DNA of 52,692 nt from Spirochaetia bacterium (GCA_900769955.1 CAAGIP010000153.1:1-52692), one strand, 5' to 3'; counted from the stretch's first letter, positions 7,342 to 15,718 are shown. Program-made: numbers and translations. Notes: generated from the sequence alone by a model not told the origin.

Positions 7342-9108
7342 ATGAGCGTTAACAGAGCCAGTGCTGATGAAAAGAAAAAGGAAATAGGGAAAAAGGAAAC
7401 ACTGCTGCGTCTGCTGGGATATATGGCTTCCTACAGGAAAAGTGCTGTCGCGGTAATCATCATAATGATGATATCATCACTGATTGTCGTCATTCTTCCA
7501 TTCCTTGCCGAAGATGCGGTTGACAACAGGGTTCCCGCGGGAGACATGAAGGGGCTATTAATTCTCACGTCCCTTTACATCACGCTTTCCCTGATCTGGT
7601 GGGGCCTTGAGAGGCTCAGGGTAAGGATAATGAGCAGAGTCAGCAACCGTGTAGTTCTTGAAGTAAGGGATGAAGCTTTTGCCCATCTTCAGACGCTGGG
7701 ACTTTTCTACTTCGATTCGCGTCCCACGGGAAAGATTCTTTCCCGCCTTATCGGGGACATATCATCGCTGAAGCAGCTTCTGCAGCAGCTTGTCACGATC
7801 CTGATCCCCAATACCTTTTTCCTCTGCGCGATTGTCGCAGCGATGTTCATACTGAACCCCGTCCTGGCACTCGGTGCCGTTTCCTCTCTTCCCGTTGTGG
7901 GACTCGGGACGTTCCTGATAATGAAGAGGAACTACCCTGTCTGGTTTGATTACAGGCAGAAGCAGTCAAACGTTGCAGGTTTTGTCCATGAGGCAGCTGC
8001 CGGTATGAAGGTGATACAGAGCTTTTGTGCGGAAGGGGAGGCGAAGAAGGAGTTCGGGACGATTAATGATGATGTAAAGCATCACTGGATTAAGGCAGTA
8101 AGGTTTGGGGATGTGATAGGAATCGTGATCGACGTATCGATCGGGGTCGGATACTTCATGATGTTCCTCCTTGCTGCCTTCGTGCTGGAAACGGATGCAT
8201 CGGGTGTCGGTGAGCTTATTGCATTCATGACCTACCTTTCCCTGTTCTGGCAGCCTGTAAGGACGCTTTCAAACATGTATAACCAGCTTACGAACAATCT
8301 TTCGGGAGCGGGCAGGGTGTTTGAGATCCTGGATGAGGAATCGAATCTGAATGAAGAAAGTGATGCGGTCACTCTTCCTCCCTCAAAGGGAGAAGTCACC
8401 TTTGACCATGTGTCATTCGCATACCCTGATGAACCTGAAAGACTGATCCTGGAAGATGTCTGTTTCTCATGCCATCCGGGTGAGAAGATCGCGCTTGTAG
8501 GTCCTACAGGAGCCGGTAAGACCACTGTCATCAACCTGATTGCAAGATTCTACGATCCGGTGAGTGGCAGGGTCCTGATCGACGGACATGATATTTCGCA
8601 TGTTACGTTCTCTTCCCTAAGACACTCAGTAGGAGTCATGACCCAGGAAAGCTTCCTTTTCAGCGGAACTGTAAGGGAGAACATCCTTTACGGCAATGAA
8701 AACGCCACGGAAGATGAGATGATAAGGGCATGCACTCTTGTGGGTGCTCATGATGTCATTATGCACCTTAAGGACGGCTATGACACCGATACCGGAAAGC
8801 TGACGCTTTCTCAGGGGCAGAGGCAGCTTATCGCACTTGCCAGAACACTGCTGTCGGACCCGGCAATTCTCATCCTCGATGAGGCAACTGCCAATGTGGA
8901 CACTCATACGGAGCTTATCGTTCAGCATGGAATAGAAGTGCTGATGAAGAACCGTACCACCTTCGTGGTCGCGCACAGGCTTTCGACGATCAGGAACAGT
9001 GACCGTATCTTTGTCATCAGGGACAGGGGAATTGCCGAGGAAGGAAGCCATGAGGAGCTGCTTGCGGCAGACGGGCTCTATGCCGCTCTCGTTCGGGCTC
9101 AGAGTTAG
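7342..9108 (+). CDS. Heterodimeric ABC exporter, catalytically complete subunit
   Basis: Partner half-transporter, 588 residues, with an N-terminal charged extension, six transmembrane helices and a C-terminal ATPase. Walker A GPTGAGKTT is near residue 385, signature LSQGQRQLIALAR near 490, and Walker B ends in the catalytic Glu (LILDEATANVD, near 510), followed by H-loop VVAHRLSTIR. Together with the preceding subunit it should form one degenerate and one active ATP site. The ATG follows the previous stop by 2 nt (GGAGG inside the end of the previous gene). The HAD phosphatase gene begins 9 nt after its stop. Confidence 0.92.
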   Translation: MSVNRASADEKKKEIGKKETLLRLLGYMASYRKSAVAVIIIMMISSLIVVILPFLAEDAVDNRVPAGDMKGLLILTSLYITLSLIWWGLERLRVRIMSRVSNRVVLEVRDEAFAHLQTLGLFYFDSRPTGKILSRLIGDISSLKQLLQQLVTILIPNTFFLCAIVAAMFILNPVLALGAVSSLPVVGLGTFLIMKRNYPVWFDYRQKQSNVAGFVHEAAAGMKVIQSFCAEGEAKKEFGTINDDVKHHWIKAVRFGDVIGIVIDVSIGVGYFMMFLLAAFVLETDASGVGELIAFMTYLSLFWQPVRTLSNMYNQLTNNLSGAGRVFEILDEESNLNEESDAVTLPPSKGEVTFDHVSFAYPDEPERLILEDVCFSCHPGEKIALVGPTGAGKTTVINLIARFYDPVSGRVLIDGHDISHVTFSSLRHSVGVMTQESFLFSGTVRENILYGNENATEDEMIRACTLVGAHDVIMHLKDGYDTDTGKLTLSQGQRQLIALARTLLSDPAILILDEATANVDTHTELIVQHGIEVLMKNRTTFVVAHRLSTIRNSDRIFVIRDRGIAEEGSHEELLAADGLYAALVRAQS

Positions 9109-9117
9109 GAGGAAGAA

Positions 9118-9801
9118 GTGATAAAAGGATGCATATTTGATCTTGACGGGACACTGCTCGATTCGATGACTCTCTGGAGCGACATTGACCGTATCTTTCT
9201 GGAAAAGAGGGGAAAAGTGTGCACTTCAGAGTACTCCAAGGCGATTACGGCCATGGAGATCAGGGAAACCGCACGCTATACAATTGAAATGTTCGCTCTT
9301 GATGAATCCGTCGATGACGTAATTGCCGAATGGCACGATATGGCGGTTAAGGAGTACACGGAAAACATAGCTCTGAAGCCATTTGCAAAAGAGCTCCTGC
9401 TTTCACTTAAAGCCCATGGGATAAAGCTCGCCGTTGCAACCTCATCATCTCCCCTGATGTTCTTGCCGTGCCTTGAGAGGCATGGCGTTGCTGCGCTTTT
9501 TGATTCCATCGTCACAAGCAGTGACGTGGGAGTGGGAAAAACCGAGCCTGACATATATCTGAAAGCCGCATCGGATCTTGGTTTTTCTTCCGGGGAGTGT
9601 GCCGTTTTCGAGGATCTTCCTGCCGGGCTGAAGAGCGCCGGAAGGGCAGGATTTTCCTGTATCGGAATCCTTGATGATTTCAGCCGTGATGAGCGTGATG
9701 AGGTAATTGCGCTTTCAGATGCCGCAATTGAGGGATTTTCTGAGTTATGGAACGAAAAAAGTGTTATTTTCAGCTCCATGTTCGGCTATAATCTCAGATA
9801 G
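9118..9801 (+). CDS. HAD-superfamily hydrolase, beta-phosphoglucomutase/phosphatase type
   Basis: Cytosolic HAD phosphatase of 227 residues. Motif I FDLDGTLLDS gives the nucleophile and acid/base aspartates, motif II is VATSSSP, and motif III/IV is GKTEPDIYLKAA...CAVFEDLPAGLKSA. The alpha-helical cap lies between motifs I and II (about residues 15-85), as in the PGMB/gph-like subgroup I. Likely substrates are small sugar phosphates or nucleotides; the sequence does not decide. It starts at GTG 9118 with TAGGAGGA 6-10 nt upstream, overlapping the end of the exporter gene's stop, so it is in the same transcript. Confidence 0.87.
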   Translation: MIKGCIFDLDGTLLDSMTLWSDIDRIFLEKRGKVCTSEYSKAITAMEIRETARYTIEMFALDESVDDVIAEWHDMAVKEYTENIALKPFAKELLLSLKAHGIKLAVATSSSPLMFLPCLERHGVAALFDSIVTSSDVGVGKTEPDIYLKAASDLGFSSGECAVFEDLPAGLKSAGRAGFSCIGILDDFSRDERDEVIALSDAAIEGFSELWNEKSVIFSSMFGYNLR

Positions 9802-9811
9802 GAGGATATAA

Positions 9812-10447
9812 ATGAAAGTAGTTTATACCATAGGCAGACAGTTTGGTTCCGGTGGTCGCAAGGTCGGAAAGGCCCTTGCGGAGAAGCTTGGTATTCCGTT
9901 CTATGACAGGGAACTCCTTGCCCTGGCCGCTAAGGACAGCGGACTCAGCGAGGCACTTTTCCACAATGCGGACGAAAAACCCACTTCCTCTCTTCTTTAT
10001 TCCCTCGTGATGGGCAACTATTCAGCAGTATCAAGTACTCTGGGCTTCAATGAGATGCCTCTCAATGACCAGCTCTTCCTCATTCAGTCAAAGACCATCA
10101 GGAAGGTGGCTGAGGCAGGAAGCTGTGTAATTATCGGAAGGTGTGCGGACTACATCCTCCGTGACAATCCCGATGTCATTTCCGTCTTCATCCATGCCCC
10201 GATCGAGGCACGCATTGAAAGGGCCGTGAATGTTTACGAAGTGCCTAAGGACAAGGCCATGGACGTATGCCTTAAGCAGGATAAGACAAGGGCGAACTTC
10301 TACAACTACTACTCAGACCAGAAGTGGGGCATGTGCCGCACCTATGATCTGTCACTTGACAGTTCACTGCTCGGAATAGACGGATGTGTTGAACAGATCA
10401 TAAGCTTCACAAAGCTCCATGAGGCCCATAAGGGGACACAGATTTGA
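9812..10447 (+). CDS. Cytidylate-kinase-like family protein
   Basis: P-loop protein of the cytidylate_kin-like family (211 residues). The N-terminus VYTIGRQFGSGGRKVGKALAEKLG is the family's characteristic glycine-rich loop, without the classic GKT; later conserved parts are PFYDRELL, CVIIGRCADYIL and VFIHAPIEARIERA. Members are common in gut bacteria; few are characterised and the substrate is uncertain. AGGAGG stands 6-8 nt before the ATG. The downstream small gene overlaps its stop by 4 nt. Confidence 0.85.
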   Translation: MKVVYTIGRQFGSGGRKVGKALAEKLGIPFYDRELLALAAKDSGLSEALFHNADEKPTSSLLYSLVMGNYSAVSSTLGFNEMPLNDQLFLIQSKTIRKVAEAGSCVIIGRCADYILRDNPDVISVFIHAPIEARIERAVNVYEVPKDKAMDVCLKQDKTRANFYNYYSDQKWGMCRTYDLSLDSSLLGIDGCVEQIISFTKLHEAHKGTQI

Positions 10448-10824
10448 TCGTCTTCGATACCCTTTCAGAGCTTGAAAGCTATGAGAATGCCTTTCATGAA
10501 CTGAGAAACGTAATTGAAATAATGGACCGCTCCCTCCCTTATAATCAGGGGGAGGGGTCATATACATGTCCCGAGAATAAGGCAGTTACCTACGATGTCG
10601 AAATGGTGATGACAGGTGATAAGGGAATTCTTCTTAAGGTTCCCTCAGGTAAGAAGGCAGTGGTAATCACGCTTGAAGGCGAGATGGTCGCAGCGACACT
10701 TTCCTCTGATAGGGTATTCATCCTCTCTGAAGGACGTTTCCTGCTTGTCGGGGAAGGTGAGTACAGGGTGGCGCTTACGACAAATCTTCCGACTGAGATC
10801 AAATACACAGTGTTCATGTTCTGA
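10444..10824 (+). CDS. Small protein of unknown function, beta-rich, TTG start
   Basis: 126-residue protein coupled to the kinase-like gene. TTG 10444 overlaps the upstream stop (TTGA) and has AAGGGGA 7 nt before it. The sequence is predicted to be strand-rich (YDVEMVMTGDKGILLKVPSGKKAVVITLEGE and SEGRFLLVGEGEYRVALTT), compatible with a cupin or YhcH-type beta barrel, but I see no conserved metal ligands and do not assign it. It is the last gene of the exporter/HAD/kinase operon. Confidence 0.65.
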   Translation: MIVFDTLSELESYENAFHELRNVIEIMDRSLPYNQGEGSYTCPENKAVTYDVEMVMTGDKGILLKVPSGKKAVVITLEGEMVAATLSSDRVFILSEGRFLLVGEGEYRVALTTNLPTEIKYTVFMF

Positions 10825-10829
10825 AAAAG

Positions 10830-10853
10830 AAGGAGGTCCCGCCGGACCTCCTT
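10830..10853. terminator. Bidirectional terminator between convergent genes
   Basis: AAGGAGGTCC (10830-10839) pairs perfectly with GGACCTCCTT (10844-10853) around CGCC. It is flanked by an A-run on the left and GCTGTTTT on the right, so it can serve both the + operon and the FKBP gene on the - strand. Confidence 0.8.
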
Positions 10854-10871
10854 GCTGTTTTATGTGTCTTG

Positions 10872-12143
10872 TCAGTCAATCGAAACAAGCTCGATTTCGA
10901 AGATAAGAAGTGCATTGGGCTCAACGACGTCACTGCCGTACTCACCATATCCCAGTTCGGGGTGGAGGTATGCAACGATAGTTTCACCTACCTTCATGCA
11001 TGTAACCGCTTCGGTGAAGCCGGGAACTGTTCTGGAAAGGGAAAGCTGCACGTTTGATCCCTGGTCGATCGTGTTACCGTAAAGATCGTTGAGTGTGTAG
11101 TTCAGTGTGACTGTGCTCTCTGCTGAGGGCTTTGCTCCGTTTCCTTCTACCATTACCTTATACTGAAGTCCTGAATCTGTCACAATGACTCCTTCTTCTT
11201 TTGCGTTGTCGGCAAGGAATGCCTCCGCGACAGAAAGGTTCTCAGCAGCAAGCTGTCTTACATATTCCTCATACTCTGCCTGAAGCTTTGCCGTGTAGTC
11301 GGTCATGACAGTATTTCTTTCATCGGAGCCGAGGAGGGGAACATCGCCGAAGAGGGCATGAAGCGCACCGTCGGCAAAACGCTCCGCATCCATCGTGAAG
11401 CCTGAATAGTAGAGCTGGAATGAGATATAGTAGCCATATGAGTATGCGAACATCTCTGAAATATCGTCAGTTACTGAAAGGGCGCTGATCTCATCGAATG
11501 AAGCGGGAACGCTTCCGACTGTATCCTGAACACCTGCACCGTATACGTTTGAAAGGTATTCATTGAGATAGCTGTTCATCTCCTCAACAGTGATGATCGG
11601 ATCGGCAAAGGTCCAGAAATCGATGACGCCCTTTGCAAAGTAAGCACCCCTCAGGGTGAGTCCCTGTGCCATGTAACTGGAAATGAGCTCATAACCATAG
11701 GTGTATGAGAACTGACCTTCGATATCATCGGCAAGCTCTGCTTCCCAAGCCCTCTTTGCAGGGTACTCATCGCTGGCTGCTGTTTCAGGGAATGAGACTC
11801 TGTATGCTCCGGCATTTACGCCGAGCGTGATGTCCCTGACTTCAACGGCAGTGGTCTGGCCGGGAAGGGACATTGTCATTATTCCGTTGTCCTTAATTTC
11901 AAGGATTTCCCCGCCTTTGTAGTGCTCGAAGGGGAATGTTGAAACGGTTTTGTCACTGAAGTGGTATATGACCTCAATGCCGTCAGTATCGACTGTGAGC
12001 AGGGAGGGAGTGCTCATATCCGTAAGCGGGGCGACGACCTTCACTACCTTTGCATCGCTCTTTATCTCCTTCGCACCGGAGGCGAAGATGAGAGCTGAAG
12101 CGAGAATCAGGATGAGTGCAGTCATGATTGTTCTTTTCTTCAT
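10872..12143 (-). CDS. Exported FKBP-type peptidyl-prolyl isomerase with duplicated N-terminal domain
   Basis: Secreted or periplasmic prolyl isomerase (FkpA/Mip-like), 423 residues. Residues 1-22 are a signal peptide ending in FASGAKE; there is no lipobox cysteine. Two FKBP_N-like helical segments follow, at about 130-205 (FSYTYGYELISSYMAQGL) and 220-330 (FAYSYGYYISFQLYYSGF), a duplication beyond the usual single dimerisation domain. The C-terminal FKBP_C domain (about 325-423) contains VTLNYT, VPGFTEAVTCMKVGE, LGYGEYG and LIFEIELVSID. An unusual segment at 30-125 has no recognised domain. AGGAAG precedes the ATG. Monocistronic, divergent from the deaminase operon. Confidence 0.85.
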   Translation of the reverse strand: MKKRTIMTALILILASALIFASGAKEIKSDAKVVKVVAPLTDMSTPSLLTVDTDGIEVIYHFSDKTVSTFPFEHYKGGEILEIKDNGIMTMSLPGQTTAVEVRDITLGVNAGAYRVSFPETAASDEYPAKRAWEAELADDIEGQFSYTYGYELISSYMAQGLTLRGAYFAKGVIDFWTFADPIITVEEMNSYLNEYLSNVYGAGVQDTVGSVPASFDEISALSVTDDISEMFAYSYGYYISFQLYYSGFTMDAERFADGALHALFGDVPLLGSDERNTVMTDYTAKLQAEYEEYVRQLAAENLSVAEAFLADNAKEEGVIVTDSGLQYKVMVEGNGAKPSAESTVTLNYTLNDLYGNTIDQGSNVQLSLSRTVPGFTEAVTCMKVGETIVAYLHPELGYGEYGSDVVEPNALLIFEIELVSID

Positions 12144-12163
12144 TTTGTCTTCCTTTGTTTTCT

Positions 12164-12192
12164 AAACTAAACTTAAGCATGGCCATCGTCAA
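12164..12192 (-). promoter_or_regulatory. Promoter of the FKBP isomerase gene
   Basis: On the - strand TTGACG (12192-12187), 17 nt spacer, TAGTTT (12169-12164), about 20 nt upstream of the start codon. Confidence 0.5.
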
Positions 12193-12218
12193 GCCATGCT
12201 GGTAATTCAGAGGATTTC

Positions 12219-12227
12219 TGATATAAT
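12219..12227 (+). promoter_or_regulatory. Extended -10 promoter of the deaminase operon
   Basis: TGATATAAT at 12219-12227 is a perfect extended -10 (TGnTATAAT). No good -35 is seen 17 nt upstream, which is usual for extended -10 promoters. It predicts a leader of about 50 nt before ATG 12283. Confidence 0.55.
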
Positions 12228-12282
12228 AAATTTATCACAATCACAGGTTCACAGTGTGAAGAAAATATGGAGTTTTTGAATT

Positions 12283-12786
12283 ATGCATGCAATTGAAGAC
12301 ACGATCACATTAAGGGATAAGGAGCTTCTGAGAGAGTGCGTTAAGGTCGCGCATGGTGCAATGGAAAACGGCAATCACCCGTTCGGTGCCCTTCTGGCTG
12401 ATAAGGATGGCAATATCCTGCTTACTCAGGGCAATGCATTCACTGAAGGCGGTTCGGCATACCATGCTGAGACACTTCTATGCCTTAAGGCCGCAAAGCT
12501 GTACTCACCTGAATTTCTTAAGGACTGCACGCTTTACACCAACTTCGAACCATGCGTCATGTGCACCGGTGCGATTTACTGGAGCGGTATCGGACGTCTT
12601 GTATACGCTGTCACTGAGGAGATGCTTCTGTCCCTGACGGGTGACAATGAGGAAAACCCCACATTCGCGCTTTCCTCAAGAAAAGTCATTGAAGCGGGTC
12701 AGAAGGAAATAAGGGTTGCAGGTCCCACCGATGACAGAGAGCTTATCGATGATGTCGTCCGTGATCATCTGACATTCTGGAAATGA
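12283..12786 (+). CDS. Nucleoside/purine deaminase (CDA superfamily, GuaD/TadA-like)
   Basis: Zinc-dependent deaminase of 167 residues. The metal site is complete: HAE within SAYHAETLLCLKAA, and PCVMC within NFEPCVMCTGAIYWSGIGRLVY. NHPFGALLADKDG upstream is the usual substrate-pocket segment. The long C-terminal tail and the context of purine salvage genes favour a guanine/purine base deaminase over the tRNA deaminase TadA, but the two cannot be separated with certainty by eye. GGAG lies 11-14 nt before the ATG. The next gene overlaps by 4 nt, giving a tight four-gene operon. Confidence 0.85.
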   Translation: MHAIEDTITLRDKELLRECVKVAHGAMENGNHPFGALLADKDGNILLTQGNAFTEGGSAYHAETLLCLKAAKLYSPEFLKDCTLYTNFEPCVMCTGAIYWSGIGRLVYAVTEEMLLSLTGDNEENPTFALSSRKVIEAGQKEIRVAGPTDDRELIDDVVRDHLTFWK

Positions 12787-13769
12787 GGGATATTCAGAGC
12801 TTACTTCCATTCATCCTGAGACATGAGAACGTCGCTTCCTGTGAAGACGGCGTTCTCATGATCATGGACAGAAGATGCTATCCGTTTGAGAATAAGCGTG
12901 TAGCATGTCACGATGCTGCCGAAACGGCAGAAGCGATCAGGAACATGGTGACTCAGGGCGGCGGACCTCTGGAAGCAGCCCTTCAGGCGATGATTCTCAC
13001 AGCTGAACTTAAAGGAAAGGATGAAGGTGCATTCTCTCTTGCCGTAAAGGCCCTTTCCGGGGCCCGTCCCACAAACACGACGATGAAGAGGGAGCTTGAA
13101 GCGCTTCTTCCGCTTATTCTCAATGAGTTTGCTTCTGCTGATTTCGTCTCTTCTGTGAGAACGCTTGTTGAGGAAAGACTTCATCACTATGATGAGTGTT
13201 ATCTTAAGATGGCAATGAACGGTGTCACTCTGCTGAAGGATGGGGATGGGATCCTGACTACGTGTTTTCCCGAGCACTCCTTTTTTCTGACACTGGCACT
13301 TGCACGGGAAAAAGGAATTACCTTTTCGGTTTTCGCACCTGAGACGAGACCTTTCCTGCAGGGCGCAAGGCTCACTGCCTCTTCCCTTGCAGAGATGGGC
13401 TATGACCATACACTCATAACCGATAACATGGTCTCATCATTCATGTCATCGGGAAAGATTGATATTTACATGACTGCAAGTGATCTTGCTCTCAGGGATA
13501 AGACTGTTGTGAACAAGATAGGTACGCTCGGCAATGCGATAAATGCACGGTATTACGGCATACCGTACTATCCTTTCTCAATATCGTTCGATGAAGGAAA
13601 GAATGGCAGGGAGGATATTAAGATCGAGTACCGGGATCCTGAAGAAGTCAGGATGATCAGGGGCGTGAGGACCTGCCCCGATAATGTCAACGCATCATAT
13701 CCATGCTTTGACATTATCCCGCCTGAGCTTGTCAGCGGCATAGTAATGCCGGAAGGAATTATACAATGA
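12783..13769 (+). CDS. MtnA/eIF2B-like isomerase (methylthioribose-1-phosphate isomerase family)
   Basis: Sugar-phosphate aldose-ketose isomerase family member, 328 residues. Family landmarks: TTCFPEHS, with the Cys in the position of the MtnA catalytic Cys; ETRPFLQGARLTASSLAEMGYDHTLITDNM; a TASD segment in place of GADR that keeps the catalytic Asp; VNKIGTLGNA; and the closing FDIIPPELVSGIVMPEGI. The N-terminal R-GAPA motif is replaced by TQGGGPLEAA. Divergence at these sites suggests a related rather than identical substrate, such as another 5-substituted ribose-1-phosphate. The next gene encodes the phosphorylase that would make its substrate. Confidence 0.8.
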   Translation: MRDIQSLLPFILRHENVASCEDGVLMIMDRRCYPFENKRVACHDAAETAEAIRNMVTQGGGPLEAALQAMILTAELKGKDEGAFSLAVKALSGARPTNTTMKRELEALLPLILNEFASADFVSSVRTLVEERLHHYDECYLKMAMNGVTLLKDGDGILTTCFPEHSFFLTLALAREKGITFSVFAPETRPFLQGARLTASSLAEMGYDHTLITDNMVSSFMSSGKIDIYMTASDLALRDKTVVNKIGTLGNAINARYYGIPYYPFSISFDEGKNGREDIKIEYRDPEEVRMIRGVRTCPDNVNASYPCFDIIPPELVSGIVMPEGIIQ

Positions 13770-14467
13770 AAGCAATATTACTTGGTACAGGTATAGATAA
13801 GCTGGGCTTTAACGGCTTTGAGAAGCAGTGCATAAACGGACCGTTCGGAAGTGCGGAGTGTTTCGTGAATGATGAGCTCGTTCTTATCCCGAGACACGGC
13901 AAGGACCATCTGGTTGCTCCCCACCTCATCAACTACAGGGCTAATATCGACATCATGAGAACACTGGGCGTTGAGGAAGCAGTATCGCTTTATGCAGTGG
14001 GTTCAATAACAGACCGCCTGCTTCCCGGAGAGTGCGGCATTGTATCGGACTTCATCGACATGTCACACTCGAGAGCAGATTCCTTCTTTGACGGAACCGT
14101 CTTTCCAAGGCGTCATGAGGAAATGGAAAATCCATTTTCTGAGGAAATCATGAATCGTCTTATGGATAAGGATCCATCCCTTAAAAGAGATCTGATCTAC
14201 GTTACCACACAGGGACCAAGACTTGAGACTAAGGCTGAGATCAGGGCATATGAAATGATGGGTGCCGATGTGGTGGGAATGACCCTTGCCACGGAAGCAT
14301 CCCTCATTAAGGAGCTGGGAGTGAAAAATGCATCCGTGTGCTACTCGATAAACATGGCCGCAGGCAAAAGTGAGGACGGGCTGTCATTTATCGGAGATGA
14401 TGTTATAAACAAAGTAAGTTCACATCTGCTTGAGCTTGCAATGGAGGTGCTGTCCGATGTTCGCTGA
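13766..14467 (+). CDS. MTA phosphorylase/purine nucleoside phosphorylase family protein
   Basis: Cytosolic PNP_UDP family phosphorylase (233 residues) that would cleave methylthioadenosine or a related nucleoside to base plus sugar-1-phosphate. Visible are the phosphate-site region RHGKDHLVAPHLINYRANI, the segment TTQGPRLETKAEIRAYEMMGADVVGMT and LATEASLIKEL, all typical of the trimeric MTAP/PNP group. The base-recognition stretch that reads TDYD in MTAP is AGKSED here, so adenine recognition is questionable. It is shorter than most MTAPs (about 280), mainly by compaction. It overlaps both neighbours by a few bases. Confidence 0.8.
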   Translation: MKAILLGTGIDKLGFNGFEKQCINGPFGSAECFVNDELVLIPRHGKDHLVAPHLINYRANIDIMRTLGVEEAVSLYAVGSITDRLLPGECGIVSDFIDMSHSRADSFFDGTVFPRRHEEMENPFSEEIMNRLMDKDPSLKRDLIYVTTQGPRLETKAEIRAYEMMGADVVGMTLATEASLIKELGVKNASVCYSINMAAGKSEDGLSFIGDDVINKVSSHLLELAMEVLSDVR

Positions 14468-15026
14468 GTTTTCCGCATGGCTTGGGGAAAACCCCGGATT
14501 TTATGCATGTCTTGAGGAAGTTATTTCAAGACTCGGAAGGAGTGCAACTGTGCTCTGTGCCGGAAAGTACTCCGTCCATGCCGCGCTTATCATCAGGGAA
14601 TATGTTTCCGCTCCCGTTGATGTGCTCCTTACTGATACGGAAGATATACCTGACGAAATACTTACCGCACCGGGGCTTCATTTTGTCACTGCGCTTTCCG
14701 GTCCATATACCTTTATATATGCACCTCTTTTCATCAACACTGTGGAAAAGAAGGATGTGGTTCCATTCTTCCTCGATGCATATGATGCAATGAAGGAGAA
14801 AAGCGAAGCGGTCTTCACCTTCTTCGATTCAGTTGCCGTCACTCCGGGAAGCCTCGCTTCGTTTCCATCATTTTATAAAGGCAAAGAGGAAATCATGATG
14901 AAGCTTTACACTGCGCAGGATGTGGTGAACACGGTCTCGATGATCGGGCTTAAACTGAGGGCGGTCGACAGACTCGATATCGATTCTCCTTATCCGGGAC
15001 TTTATGTAGATTGTCTGAAGTTTTGA
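14457..15026 (+). CDS. Unknown protein at the end of the salvage operon
   Basis: 189 residues from ATG 14457, which overlaps the phosphorylase stop and has GGAGGT about 9 nt upstream; an in-frame ATG at 14430 would lie deep in the previous gene. No family recognised. The layout (a TVLCAGKYSVHAALIIREY segment early, a strand/helix/strand tail KLYTAQDVVNTVSMIGL...GLYVDCLKF) faintly resembles a degenerate class I methyltransferase fold, which is only a guess. Its position where a class II sugar-phosphate aldolase is found in DHAP-shunt operons makes it interesting, but it has no visible aldolase metal site. Confidence 0.6.
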   Translation: MFAEFSAWLGENPGFYACLEEVISRLGRSATVLCAGKYSVHAALIIREYVSAPVDVLLTDTEDIPDEILTAPGLHFVTALSGPYTFIYAPLFINTVEKKDVVPFFLDAYDAMKEKSEAVFTFFDSVAVTPGSLASFPSFYKGKEEIMMKLYTAQDVVNTVSMIGLKLRAVDRLDIDSPYPGLYVDCLKF

Positions 15027-15086
15027 GCATACACATTGCTTTTCTTTGCCTGAGTGATAACTATTGAATCTATAGGAGATAGGAAA

Positions 15087-15422
15087 ATGAAAAAGAGTGT
15101 AATGGTCACATATATTGTTTCAGCAATACTCATCGTCCTGAGTTTTGTTCTCGTCGTACTTGCGGTAAGAAGTGCATACACTGTTGAAACCTTCAGGGTA
15201 GGCAGGATGGTTTACACTTCATCATCGTATGTTTACGGTTCGACCGCAAGGCTTCTCGACATCTTCTCAAGAATGTCCTTCCTGCTCGGAATCGTCGGCG
15301 TTATCACGGCAACCGTGGTGCAGGTATTCTCACCTAAGGCCGAAAAGCCCTGTGAGAAAAAGGATGAAGGTGTTAAGTATGAGGAGTGTCACGACTGTGA
15401 TGCGGCGCTGCCTGAAAACTGA
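15087..15422 (+). CDS. Small two-helix membrane protein
   Basis: 111 residues with two transmembrane segments (about 5-28 and 53-78) and a short charged, cysteine-containing cytoplasmic tail (CEKKDEG...ECHDCDAALPEN). ATG 15087 is preceded by ATAGGAGATAGG. No family recognised. The tail CEKK...ECHDC could bind a metal but is too short to call. It sits alone between the salvage operon and the promoter of the Zn-ribbon gene. Confidence 0.6.
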   Translation: MKKSVMVTYIVSAILIVLSFVLVVLAVRSAYTVETFRVGRMVYTSSSYVYGSTARLLDIFSRMSFLLGIVGVITATVVQVFSPKAEKPCEKKDEGVKYEECHDCDAALPEN

Positions 15423-15433
15423 ATTCAACGTCC

Positions 15434-15463
15434 TTGACAAGGCACTTTAATATCTCATATTCT
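15434..15463 (+). promoter_or_regulatory. Promoter of the Zn-ribbon small protein
   Basis: TTGACA (15434-15439), 18 nt spacer, TATTCT (15458-15463); leader of about 30 nt ending in AAGGAG before ATG 15502. Confidence 0.6.
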
Positions 15464-15501
15464 TACAAAAGCGCAAATCAAATCCTTAAGGAGAAAGAAA
15501 C

Positions 15502-15666
15502 ATGTCCAAAGCACATAGAGGAACAGGTATCAGAGAGCTCCCCAATCAGGGAAAGGCAACATGCCCTGTCTGCAAGAGAGAGAACGTCAAGTGCCTTTAC
15601 GAAGTTGAAGTTGAAGGTGCAAAGGCTAACGTCTGTAAGCAGTGCAACGCCAAGCTCAAGAAATAA
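15502..15666 (+). CDS. Small zinc-ribbon-like protein (MSKAHRG family)
   Basis: A 54-residue basic protein with CPVC and CKQC pairs about 22 residues apart (MSKAHRGTGIRELPNQGKAT, then CPVCKREN...VCKQCNAKLKK), able to form a treble-clef or zinc-ribbon site. Similar short proteins beginning MSKAHRG are, as far as I recall, conserved in spirochaetes without assigned function; binding to RNA or the ribosome is an inference from size and charge. It has its own promoter (15434-15463), an AAGGAG ribosome-binding site and its own terminator (15690-15718), so it is expressed as a monocistron, which fits a high-level housekeeping product. Confidence 0.8.
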   Translation: MSKAHRGTGIRELPNQGKATCPVCKRENVKCLYEVEVEGAKANVCKQCNAKLKK

Positions 15667-15689
15667 CCTAAGCTTTATTCAACACATGG

Positions 15690-15718
15690 CCGGGAGAATG
15701 AATCTTCCGGTTTTTTTT
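15690..15718 (+). terminator. Intrinsic terminator after the Zn-ribbon gene
   Basis: CCGGGAGA (15690-15697) pairs with TCTTCCGG (15703-15710, one G-T) around a 5-nt loop, followed by eight T. The end of the T-tract merges with the extended -10 of murC. Confidence 0.85.

Noticed and set aside
12801..13409. 202-codon open frame on the - strand
   Set aside because: Lies inside the MtnA-like gene, whose family motifs span the region; no ribosome-binding site or recognisable motif.
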